Source: Pempheris klunzingeri
Lineage: Eukaryota; Chordata; Actinopteri; Acropomatiformes; Pempheridae
Direction: 5' to 3'
DNA length: 64,000 nt
Assembly (NCBI RefSeq): GCF_042242105.1
Contig: NC_092019.1
Span: 5,980,328-6,044,327 of the forward strand
In this document: positions 1-11,933 of the stretch, one piece after another
Layout of the letters: each line of letters opens with the position of its first letter
How positions within the stretch are numbered: the first letter of the stretch is position 1
The notes under the pieces: model-generated
What the model saw: only the letters and a program-made list of their open reading frames with translations
The model's database searches: none
What the model was told of the DNA's origin: nothing
Translations under genes and position numbers: made by a program

Positions 1-2850
1 CATGAAAGTAAAATGGTTTGAACTGGCAAGATAAAAGCACTTGAAAATGTAAGATATTCGCTGATATGACCATGAGCCCGCAGTTAACACAAAACACGTA
101 CAAAGTTTCAAGAAAACCCTGCATATGACAGTTGTAATTCAAATTAACCCTGAATATGGCTGTCCTCCTGTAATTCTAACATATCTGGGTCTAAAAAAAC
201 AACAACAAAAAGGTTGAACGCACATGTTTAGACAGATTGGGGCTCTGATGCATGTTCTGCATTAGCACTAACAGCGCTGTAAAGATACTTGAGGTTATGG
301 TGAGAGAAACCCACAGAAGCTGTGGGATACTATTAGATCTGTTATATAAAATCTTTCTCCAGAAGGCAGGAAAATCCGTAGCAACTGAACAAATTTACAG
401 CAGCTGTTTTTTGACACAACACTCACGTCAGGTACACCAACAAAACCAACTTGTAGAACAAACTGTTTGCGGATTAGGGAAGATTTTTTTAAAAGTTGGT
501 GAGGGAGAAGTTGACTTGCTCATTCACTGGAGTGTGGATTAAAAGTTGCTCTCGACCGGAGATGCTACTTTTCAGTAATTGTACATAACAGCAATCTGAA
601 CACCACTTGAGCTGACCTACTTATGGGGCTCAGAAACTTTTTATCCTGCAGCCAAGTCTAAAAATAACCCTGTGGCCAGTTTTAGATTCATCTCAATGGT
701 AACCCTGACAGTTTTACTGAGTGCCAGTGACAGAGTCCTGTTAAGCAGCAGCGGTCTGCAACAGCTTATACGCTGTGCACCACATCACCGGACTCTCCTT
801 TCTCTCCTTATGAAATATCTTTCCTCTACTTGAAAATTAGAGCACAATTAAATGGCATAAGTTGTACTGAGCATGCATTTTTAGTGCTAAATACGTCGAG
901 TGCAATATCATCATTTTATGCAACTATAAGCTCAATAAATTCTAATACTCTCTACAACAAAAAAGAATGCAAAATCTTCGCATTTCTTTGTTTAGCTACA
1001 GTTGCTTATTGAGCTTTGAGCGAGAGATCAATGTGAAGTAGCTCCCCTTTAATCATTTACTGCAAATGGCAGTAAAATGATTCTCTGAACAAATTGGTTT
1101 CATGTCCAGGCAAAATCACATAGAGTTTTTGTGTTCTCTTTTCTTTCCCTCCTTTTCTTTTTTTTTTGTGTGTGTCATTGTGCAGACATTCTCTCTTGCT
1201 CTACGCATCGCTCCTTTAAGATGATTTGGAATTAGAGGCTTTTCATACAGCACATATTATGTAGCTTGGTGGGACTCCATTAGCCTGAATCAAAGAGGAC
1301 AGCAGCCTGCGTGGAGCCACACAATAATGTGGCAGCCTGTGTTTCAGCAAATAAATAACAAATCCACCGCTTACTGTACCAGCCAGTGCAAACTAACTAA
1401 TTAAAAGATGAAAGGGGGACGTCTTCCGAGCAGTTTGATGATGCTTTTTCGTAGAATGGTAACACTGGAGTCTTGAATACTTGGCCAAAATGAGTGTGAC
1501 GCTAATAAGCATCTAGAGCAGCTAACAGTCTTGATTTGAGCGTGCAAGGGGGTGTCCAACCATAATCTGCTGCTGCTGGAGAAAGTGCAATTAGGGCCAA
1601 AATGTTGTCCCTGAATTGACAGTGGCCTGTGGGAAGACTAAACTGGCTTTTTTTTTTTTTTCATTGAGTCTATGGTCCCCTTCCCTCACCACCTCCTCTC
1701 CTCCAGTATTCCTTCTCTCCTCTCGGTGCATCTTGGGAGCGTTGAGCTCAGACAGCGGGATTAGTCAAGGATCCATCTTGAGACGCAGATAATGTTTTTG
1801 CGCGCAGACTCCCCTGCTCTCCGCTGGCTTCTGCTTCACTGATTAGAACTCAGAACTCCACCAGAAATGGCTATTTGTTCTTAAGCTGTTTTTTCCCCTC
1901 CCTTTGTTGAGCTGTTTTTGTCAGCCATCCCTCTAATTCAGCGCAATAACGAGTCACAAGTAGGTCAAGACAATGCTGCAGCCGGCAGTGTCTCGGTCTC
2001 AGAGCGGACTGACAGCAACATGGAAGAGCCACAGGGCTGTTTAAATATGCCCTCTGGTCTTTCCCTCTCGCACTGTCTAAATGGCTAGAAGTGGGTGGTG
2101 CTGCTACTAGTTTTCTTCCTCCACAATGCAAACCAATTTTAGTTTGTTTGAGTAGCAGAGCCTTTACCTAACACGAACAACTTTTTTTTCTTCCATTTCC
2201 CGAAACACTCCGAGTAGCATAAGTTCAGTGCACAGTTCCCTTATGGTGTTTGAGTAACACACACCTTAACAGTTGTGAACTTGTAGTTGAGGGAGTGTGT
2301 GTGCGCGCTCGCTGCCTCACCTGCCTGTCATTGTGAGTGACAGGGGAAGTGGGGGGGCGTTCAGGAGCCCAGCAGCTGGCTTCACACCTGCACAATTGCA
2401 CACGCACTTCCATTGGGGACCATCGTGTTCCCTCCTTCTCCGTTAGCATGCAGTGACACTCTACAAATAATTTATTTGTCCGCTCGTGTTTTGCCATTTC
2501 CTTCTAGCAATTTGTTGCTGAAATAATTTATATCCAAAGCAGCAAAGATAGAAATATACCTAAAAAACAAAACAAAGTCTCATATGACAAGTGACTTGTC
2601 TCTGCAGCTCATTATGTAAAGTCCTAAAGTAAAGCAGTAAAGATAAAGCATTCTGCATACATTTAAAGAGGCAGGGCTTTGGCCTACACTGGCATTCCTG
2701 TTTAGTCTCCACTTAAACTTTCACAATTATTTAAATCACGAAAGTTGACATTTAAATATTAATAGTCTCCACTTGCGCACATCAAACAATTACATGTTTT
2801 GTGTGATTGTCAAGAGGGGTGAAAAAGAGCTTCAGTTTCTGCTGTTACGT

Positions 2851-2851
<1 letters not shown>

Positions 2852-2882
<31 letters not shown>
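2852..2882. repeat. (CA)n microsatellite
   Basis: An uninterrupted dinucleotide CA run of about 31 bases, typical of fish intergenic DNA. Confidence 0.95.
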
Positions 2883-2885
<3 letters not shown>

Positions 2886-5800
2886 TGCACATACACAGCG
2901 CTGAGGCAGGGCCCGAGCAAATTTAATTTAGAGACATTCTCTCCTTCCCTCCACATCCTGGGCTTTTAAGACACTGAAGTGACTGTTCTTCGCCCGTGTA
3001 AAAGAACCCCATTATCAAAGCATTAAGATATGATTAAACTGACATTTTCTTAAGAAAACGAAAAGAGTTGGGAATAAAGGGAAGGAGAGAACTACATATT
3101 CCAGATCTTATCAGGAGGGAGGTGGGAGGAGGTGGAGGGGGATTGTACATACTGATCTTTGAAGGAGCTTATTACAGAGCAAGCTAAGAAGACAAGCACA
3201 GTGGTGTACTGATCAGAGGTATGCAAGCCAAATGCACCTGCTAGATTTCACTATCATTCACAGAGTGTCAGTCAGTGTTGAGGCCCCTGACTGACGCTGG
3301 TGCAAGCTGAACGCTTCTGAGGGCACGCTGCAAAAAGTGTCCAGCTGAAGAAGCCATTTTGTCCAGAACTGAGTCTGGTAATTCAGCCGTGTCCCATTAG
3401 GATAAAGTCATTTTACCTGTTAACAATGTAGTTTTACTCGTCTTCAAGAATTTCTGAACCACGTGACACGTTTGGAAGTATTGTCGCTTTCTAGAAAAGC
3501 TTCTATCAAGTATTGAAATATTGAGTTTCAAAGTTTTCACATCCTAGAGAGCAAAACTGAAGTTCTCTTTTACTTGGTCAATACAACAGATATTCTTTAT
3601 GTACATAAAATATATAATATCATTTTTTAGATGTATTCTAAATGGGGTTTTCTACTGGTTTTGATAGCAGCTTGACATTATATGGTCCTTCCCCCGAGGG
3701 TTTTACACAAAGCAGCATACTGTTAAGTCTGACTTTGTTTTAACATACATCATATACATATTGATTACTGAGGGGAACTATATGATGTTAGGGCACAGAC
3801 AACACGTTTAGCTTGTTTTAATTTACACACTAAAGCATTTGGTCACATTGAAGACTTTCACTTACAGATTTAAACTAAGAATACAATGAAATGAATTGAA
3901 TCTAACGGTACAATTCAAAAAATGTGAAAAAACAGTACAAAAAAATGCTTCTATACCAATTTGCTGGGTTTTTTTTTTTGCCTACATTTATTTCTGCCAG
4001 CACTTTCTGTTGTTTGTTTCTTTCACAGAAAATCTTCTCTCCTCTCCAATTCAGTTGGACCGTTTGTTTGCCAGGACATGCTGGGTCATCACTGTCAGTG
4101 CCTGAGCTCTGAATGTAGTCACCGTCCTCACTGTATGTCAGCGGACGTACACTCATTCCAGGCTAAACACACACAAACCCAGTTGTAGCACAGTACAGCA
4201 ATGTTTAGCAACGAGCAGCTAGAACTTTATGTTGCATAATAACCTAATGTTGGCCCGTCATCTCTGCGGTAGTCACCATCACTTAAGTTGCTTATACTAT
4301 CAATATATATATATATATAACTACTTCATTACCATTAAGCTATTTGTCTAGAATTTGTCAAGCACTGGCATTTGTATTAATGTCAATGTTGACAATAAAA
4401 GTATCACTTCAGAACAAGCAGCATTTCATGAGCTCTTTTAACCTCAGTCTCCTCAGTCTCCACGCTGTGAGGTGACACAGTAAAGAGGCACAACGTGACT
4501 GATTATTATTCTGAGCACTGATTCATGATTTTCATGTACAATATTATAGGACCAAGTCTGAGAATGACTTCGGAGATAGAACTTTTTTTTGTTTTCAAAA
4601 TATATGTCCATTAATGCATAACATTTAAAGTAAAGCTACATAAATTGTTCACAATATCTCAAATACAATTGGCATGTGAATAACTCGTGTTTTACAGAAA
4701 AAGTCAATTAGAATCTATAATTATATTTGCTCTATAATCGCACAGTGTCGTCTTTATTGCTCTGCTGGAGTCGAGCAAAATGTGATTTGTTTATGGAACT
4801 GTTGAAATCACCACCAAAGCTGTCACATTATGCTTTAAAATCAAGACCACACTAAATGACTTGTTAATATGAATATTTTTTGCAGCGCTGACCAGGGAGT
4901 GGAAGCGGCACCCCCTTCTATTTGTCTGTCATCGTCCCCACAGACAAAATAAAGCCTACAGTAGATACGGGGCTTGGGGGTGGTGTGCATGAATGTCAGG
5001 ATTTTCTTCTGAGGATCCCAACTGAAGCCGAGGTATGCTCAGCATGTGATGTGAAATCTGTGTAATTTTTTGAAAGGCATCACATAATCAGAAGGAGTCA
5101 AAAGCTTTCTGGCAGTAATTGCCTTTTGGCCATAGACAGAATGTACAACACTTTGCAATCTTTCCCTGCAGAGATTTCTAACAAATAAAACCCAAGAATG
5201 AACTCTGTTCTTTGCTGCTGAAATTTGGCATTCGTCTCTCTGTATTTGCATATCAACTACGTCACCGTGTTCTGGATTTCAAATCACAATTTAACTAAGA
5301 CACTATCTACCATGAATCATCTTCCTAACTTGGTTTCAAAGTCCAGAATGGTGCCAAGAAGAAAAGGTTTTTTGAAGTACCAGAAGTTTTTACAAGCAAA
5401 GTCTTGAGTAGCTCAACAACATTTGTGTTTTTAGATTTCGCCATCTGAGGAGGGCTGAAAATGGATTCTTTATGTACTGTACATCTATCTGCTTGACGTG
5501 GAACCAGCTGCCATGTTGCACGAGGAAAACAAGCAATATACTGTCAAAAGATCTGAACCGAGATATAACGGAGACATTTTGATTTATAGTCTGATCAGCT
5601 TTCTTCTGCGTGAGCTGCATGATGCTCTCTCACTCACTCTCCTTTAATTATCCCATCTTTTTCCTCTCTCAGAGCCTACTTTGATTATTTTTTATTTCTT
5701 TCTCACAGCCATTATTTCTTCCTTTTTCTCATAATTTCAGCTTTTCTTCCTGTGCCACACCCCTCCTCCTAAACCCCTGCTCCCATCAGGGGTCTGGTTT

Positions 5801-7141
5801 GAGCTGTATCATCAGCCAGCCGTTGGGAAGAGCAGAAGGGTGGGGTGCTCAGGGAAACACAGCATCAACTAAGTAATCAAAAGGAATCAGTGAGCAACAT
5901 AACATAAAACAAAAGTCCCCCTTCCCCTCCCAAGACTCCTCTCCTCCCTTGTTTCACAGTTTTGGTGGGAAGGGAGGAGAGGGTAAGGGGGAGATAAAAT
6001 GTGCATCGGTGTGTTGAGTGGCACAATGTGTAGCGTTGTTGCTGATTTCCACAGCTTCACTCAACACACTCCTGCTGAGTTAATAATTCTGACCTCTGCT
6101 TAATTAAAATAACAGACCATCCTCCACTGAGAAAAAAAGAAGCAGTTTGAGAATAATTCTAACTAATCACTAATTAAGATTTAGCAAAAACAACAAGAAA
6201 CCTGTCAAGGAAGATGTATCTATTTTTAGAGTATTTTCCGAGGAAAGAGCAGCTGTGTGAGGAAACTCAGTCCTAACCAAAGAGGAGTTACAGTTCCTCT
6301 AGAAGGAGCACTGTCACTGCTGCTCTAATAAACTAAGAGAAATGTAGTCAAAGCAGTGCAAACCATGCTGTACTTCAATTAACATAACTGTGGGGCAGAA
6401 ATCCCTTAAAACGACTAGCAGCAAAATAATCACATTTACAAGTGCTTATTTAGAATCTAAGGGTAATGCACCCTTTACTGAGGAAAGAGTCGCAGCATTG
6501 CCTCATTAATTGCTCATTTTGTAGTGTTGCTCTTTTGACCAAGTAAGGTGAACGGGGCCAGAAACACAGTCACAACAAAATGATTGTGCTGTAATAATTG
6601 CATCTTCTCTCTAGTCTTGAATCTTGGCCCCTGCTGCCGTGACGGCTGTAATTCTGCAGCAAGGAGTGTTAAGAGGATATCATTATCATGTGTTTTCCGA
6701 GTAAGCTGCAGATTTGGTTAAATATAGTAGCGTTTTTTGTTTCCTCTCCTTTTCAGTTTTGCATTAAAGCTGGGTCAAGCCGACCCCTCCCATGGCAATT
6801 CTTTTCAAATGGAGCTGCCAAAGCGCCTCCTCTGCCACAAATGTAGCCAATATCGATGCCATGCTCAAAAACTGATTGAAAAGAGACTTACATGTTTCAA
6901 AGCATGCTGGGAGCTGGGGGCCAGGCGAAAGCCCAAAGTATTAAAGCTGAGATAGTCACCAGTATGCTATAAAAAGGCAACATATGCCCACAAGTCCAAC
7001 AGTGCACCAATCAGTGCATGTTGTGATTCTGGAGATTTTTCTTTTATATGAAAATATCTTTTGCAATTTTTTTGTTGTACTTTTATTTTGAAAAAAATCT
7101 TTGTTTGGCTGGAATAAGGACATAGATATGTGCTTATAATT

Positions 7142-7166
7142 CTTTTTTTTTTTTTTTTTTTTTTTT
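7142..7166. repeat. poly-T tract
   Basis: A nearly pure run of about 25 T in AT-rich DNA. It could be the A-tail of a minus-strand retroelement, but no element body was recognised beside it. Confidence 0.85.
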
Positions 7167-9209
7167 CATTTGAAATACTGAAATAACAAGCTGCACTGAA
7201 TAAAAGATAGTTTTAAGTCAGTTGCAATGATTTCAAAAAGAAAATGTATTTTTTTCTTTTGAATGGAATGGTCACATTTTGCTAATGATGTGATTTGATA
7301 GTCTGAGGTATTCCTTCCACTATCTCCAAAACCTCACAGGTAATTAGGTCACAGCATTGAAAACATCTGGGATCGTGTCACTTCATCTTTATTTAAATAA
7401 TAACAATTTTGAAGGACTCAGCAGCGCTGGTTAAAGAGTAAATCACATGACACTGCTGACGAAGTTAATTAATGACATTATGATTTTATGAATCCTATTT
7501 TACTCTCTGATATTGAAAGATCTCTTCTGAAAGTATCAACAGCAGATTTGTGAAAAGAGATCTTTAATTAGTTTAAGGGAATGAGTAAGAAGTGTCTTGA
7601 TTTTTTCAGCTGATATTCATAGTTTATCAGGAGATGATAAAGAAGAAAAACCCCCATTCATCCAAATCCCCAAAGAGTCCCATTGTTATCTCAATATACT
7701 GTTCGTCTCTAAATCTGAGAGCATAATAGAAATTCTGTGGTGAAGTGTGGAGCTGCACACTACGTTTGCATATTTATTCAGCTGTCATATCTATCTGAGC
7801 AGATCATCAGAGGAGATAAACTAAAGAGATGAGGGAATAATGGCTCTTGCTGAGAGGCTGCCGAATGATACAAGCATATTCCTGAAAAACACCAGGAACT
7901 GGGTAAACAAAAATGCACTCTACAAAGCAATGCAATTCAAAATGAGCTGTGGTTAATGATGGTGATGATGGTGATGATAATGATGATGAAGATGCGTTGA
8001 ATAAAATTTGAATGATGCAAAGTTTTAAGGAGTAGCAGCGCAAACAAAGAAATGTTGCAAACTTTTTCTCTGTTACAGAAAAATGAGAAACCGTGGACAT
8101 TTTTTTGGCAAAATTCCTGAACATGGCATCGAGAGCTATTTAACCAGTTATTGCAAACTTTTATGTCCAAGATAAACGCTGCATGAAGTAAGCATTGTTC
8201 AGATTTATTCTTACATAGATGCAGTGACAATGGGTCAAAATGCTTTAAACACTAGGCAACCTTTTGTGGAAAATGTTCCTGAAAAGAACACAGCCCCTGA
8301 CATTTAGTGAAAGAAGCCTCTAAGGTCACGCTGTTGATACCTCTTGTGAAAAACCAAATTAAACATTATCAGGGGAGTGAGAGGAGGCACACAGAAAATG
8401 TTCCCTTTGATTCACCCCAGATACAAGCAAATATCGCTTCTTAAACAGGATGTACTGTATGTTGCACTTGTTGGAAACGGTGACCTTTTATTTCATCGCT
8501 GCAACACTTAATAGACGTTCATCTACAAGTGAGGGTATCACAGGGACCCTCGTGACATCTGTCCCTCAATGCATATGTGCACCCACCCCAATGAGGACAG
8601 TATAGGACAGTTAATTGAACAATATCCAGGGAGTGACAAGAGGACAGCGAGGAGAAACTCTGCTCAATGGTGCCATCTAGTGCTCCTTCAGGGCGACCCG
8701 GGACAAGCTCTTCAGTACAGTAAGAGCTCTCCCCTGCTGCTGCTGCTGCTGCTGAGGAAGTTTGGATAACAATTATCTGTTGTATTTGCATTAATGTGAT
8801 TGCTTTGTCTGCAGACTCATCTGACTGCAATTATAAAGAGTAGCATTAAAACACTAATTAATTAACTCAATTGTGGGTAGATTGATTAATTCTAAACAAA
8901 CATGAGATCGCAGCAAGCAAATGAGCTCTGGAGTGCCGATGCATCTGGGAGTGCTGCTGCAGAAGACATTTTGATTATCTGCAGACACATGTAGTTGCAA
9001 ATCTTTTAATTAACACAAATAGATAGTGGGAGTGAGTCGGTTGTGCAACTATCCTCCTGCTTGTTACTTGTAATCATAATTTGGTCAGTTTTTAAAAGAA
9101 TGAGGATGTGTATGTGGACTGTGGGTTTGAGACAGTGATCGAGAGGCAGCTCAATTATTCCAAAGTTGTGTTGCACATGTGTGTGTACATGTGAGGGATG
9201 TGCTCGTGG

Positions 9210-9211
<2 letters not shown>

Positions 9212-9250
<39 letters not shown>
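9212..9250. repeat. (TG)n microsatellite
   Basis: A pure TG run of about 39 bases. It creates the His-Thr-rich minus-strand open frames seen around it, which are not genes. Confidence 0.95.
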
Positions 9251-9251
<1 letters not shown>

Positions 9252-11190
9252 GCATGGGTGTAACAAAATGGGTCTTGACATCGAAAGTCATCACACAAAA
9301 AGAGATAATCAAATTATGATCAAAACAAAACAGATGGTCACATAAATCATCCATTCACATGTTGGACTGGTGCCTCTGTTGCAGAACAATGAATCACTGC
9401 CTATCAATGCTAGAATCAAAACATAAGGGCTGTTATGAATACAAAAGCTCTTCTTGTTATTATTACACCCCAACACATATCTTAATGTGGACACATTTAG
9501 CATCATGTCAGAGATTTTCTTTAACTCATTTTTGTGAAGAACACAGTTAAAATGGCGGAACTTCAAACTTCAATTTGACCTCATCAAATGTTGACTGTTG
9601 TCGGCTTTTTTTTAATGTGTTTGTGTTATATGTTATGTGCTACGTGTGTCAAAGTGATTTCTCCTCTTCAGAGATTTCCCCCAAATTTAAGATTTCCATG
9701 AAAAAACACTTCATTTCTCAGCGAAAATGCATGCATGCACCTTCTGTATCCATAAAAAATCCTGAACTAGATTTAACAGGGAGCAGTCAGTCAATGCTCC
9801 TTTTCTCAGTGTGCTGTCAGCATCTGCACATGCAGAAAAGCCTAATCAGAGAGATACCAGTAAAGTGCATGTAATACTTTAGAGATTTAATGCAGTTTTT
9901 AATTGGATAGAGGCCCATTATTTTTCAATACAGAAGGGGCACTGAGGCACATAAAGCTCTTGAATATTTTTGCAAATCGTGTTCAACAGCATAATGATTA
10001 ACCATGGCACTAAATTTGCCTCACAAAATGAAAAGCAAACTTCATGCAAGGCGTAATTTAATTGTTTCCCTTCACATTTTCTGCCTCCCATTGTTGGAAG
10101 CTTAACATTTTTAGAGTCTGCTTAACAGCTGCCTTGTGATGCTTGAGCTGCAACAATGTGACTGACAAATGTTTTGAAGTAGCTGCAGACTTCCTAGTGT
10201 CTTCGTAGGCCAAGTGTCAAGGAATCTTACATCACTTTATGTCACATTTGAAGCCTTATTACATGGATATTTATTTTTCTAATTTAGGGCTGTAAATTTC
10301 TACTAAATACATCATTCAGTTGATGGCATACATAATACTTATTACTGTATATACTATTTCTGATTTCTGGTTAATATGACACACAATATATTCACTCACT
10401 CAAACCATTCAAAATATGATATAAATATCTGAGATGTTTTAAAAATAACATACATATTCCAACAATGTCCTAACCCGATACTTTAATTTACCAAGATTTA
10501 GTTTTGAAAATGCATATCACTAAGTGAAATCACACAAAAATCATCTTGTGAGCATTATTTTTCCATACCAACATATAGCTACTGCTAATTGTGCTTGATT
10601 GAATTTTCTTTTTGTACAATAAAATATTTCAGCAGTCAGAACTGTGGTCACATTTCCATTTCAACCCGAGGAGAACACTGCCATCTGGGCTACAATTAGC
10701 GGTAATGCAATCCTGAACTATTTGTTTGTGTGTGTGCATGAATACTCAGAAACTAAATCAGGACCACAATCAGGTTATTGACTTACACATAATGTGCTTA
10801 CAAGCACGGCTAGAACAAATGTAAAGAGGGATAAAAGTGCTTGTTAAAAATATAAAATGAATTAAAAGAAAATAAATAGTTGAAATAGACAGGATTGCAT
10901 AGATTATAGAAAATAAATACATGTATTTAAAAATGCAGTGGCTACTTAAAGATCAAATGTATGAACATGATGCAAGTCTGACTGCTTACTATGCATGAGG
11001 ACTGCAAGAGTGTTAAATGTGCAAAGAACTGTAAAAATTACTGAACAAATTTAGAGTGATACAACAAATGGTGGCTGTAGAGGTGGCTGTATGCACAGTC
11101 ACTGCACACAGAAACATCCTGTATTTGTGTATGTATATACACAAACTGCACTGGATATATGTGACTGTGAAACCGCATAATATCTAATGG

Positions 11191-11933
11191 TTATTGCACA
11201 GAAACTGTAGTGCCACATTCACTCGCTTCATCGGTGTGTTGCACCCTTGTGTCTGCCTGTTTTATACTAGAACCCCTTGTAGCACATGTCGGAAAAAGAT
11301 CAAATAAGTTGTGGCCTGGGGGCAGTGTGGTGGTGGTGGTGGTGGGGGGGGCATCCAAGAGGCAGGGCAGGGTGGCACTGATGCTCTTTAAGCAGTCCTT
11401 TTTGGTGCTGGTCAAAACCAGACTGTGACTGATGTGTGTAGCGTCAGAGATCGGTGAGTAGGACAGTATCAACAGCTCCTGTGGCAGCTTCACCTCCTCT
11501 TCTGGCACAGTGCGTCTTTATGATCGTCTCCCACTTCAAGTGCTGAAAGACTGCGGATCTCAGAAGCCAGAAGCGCTGGTTCAAACCACCTGCGTGGTGG
11601 AGGAGGCGCGGACAGAAAGGGAAGGAAGTCGACAGTCACCTCCACAGTTTTGAGCATGTTCACATCCAGGTTGTTGTAGGACAAGCAGGAAAGTTGCCGT
11701 CACCTTGGACAAGGCCTGTAAGCATTGCATCAGGTTTCTGACAGAGGAGTCCCCTGAGGTGTAGTCATTGGTGTGCAGGGAGAGGCGCTCCAGTGCTGAC
11801 TGCTGGCTTCCCTAACTTCATCTGCTGCTTCCTGCCTGTCAGGTAGTTGGTGCTCAGTAAGCAGGTGGAGACTGGCAGGCTGAACCGAGTGAACTAAGAG
11901 TGAATGTTGGGGTTGTGAAGTAAGAACAGACAA
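11191..11933 (-). pseudogene. frameshifted coding-like island, possibly leucine-rich-repeat derived
   Basis: This GC-richer island reads on the - strand as several partial frames in different phases: one at about 11730-11933, one at 11490-11684 and one at 11191-11508. Near 11.75-11.81 kb the conceptual protein reads ALERLSLHTNDY, and near 11.66 kb it reads LSYNNLDVNMLKT. Both resemble leucine-rich-repeat strand segments, and they lie in different frames about 100 bases apart. No splice sites separate the frames convincingly. A decayed or processed gene copy is the simplest reading, but the parent gene was not recognised and a chance GC-rich island remains possible. Confidence 0.3.

Larger units (their letters stand above)
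1..11190. other. intergenic region left of dpys
   Basis: I see no supportable gene here on either strand. Open frames are short, lack family motifs and often run through simple repeats. The DNA is AT-rich and holds a CA tract near 2.85 kb, a T-run near 7.15 kb, an impure GAT-type tract near 7.95 kb and a TG tract near 9.2 kb. In human the gene beyond DPYS is LRP12, so this could be the lrp12-dpys spacer, but no lrp12 exon was recognised. Confidence 0.6.

Noticed and set aside
8519..8830. Poly-Ala-containing - strand frame
   Set aside because: The alanine run is a CTG/GCT triplet repeat near 8.74 kb; flanking residues show no protein family and there are no splice signals.
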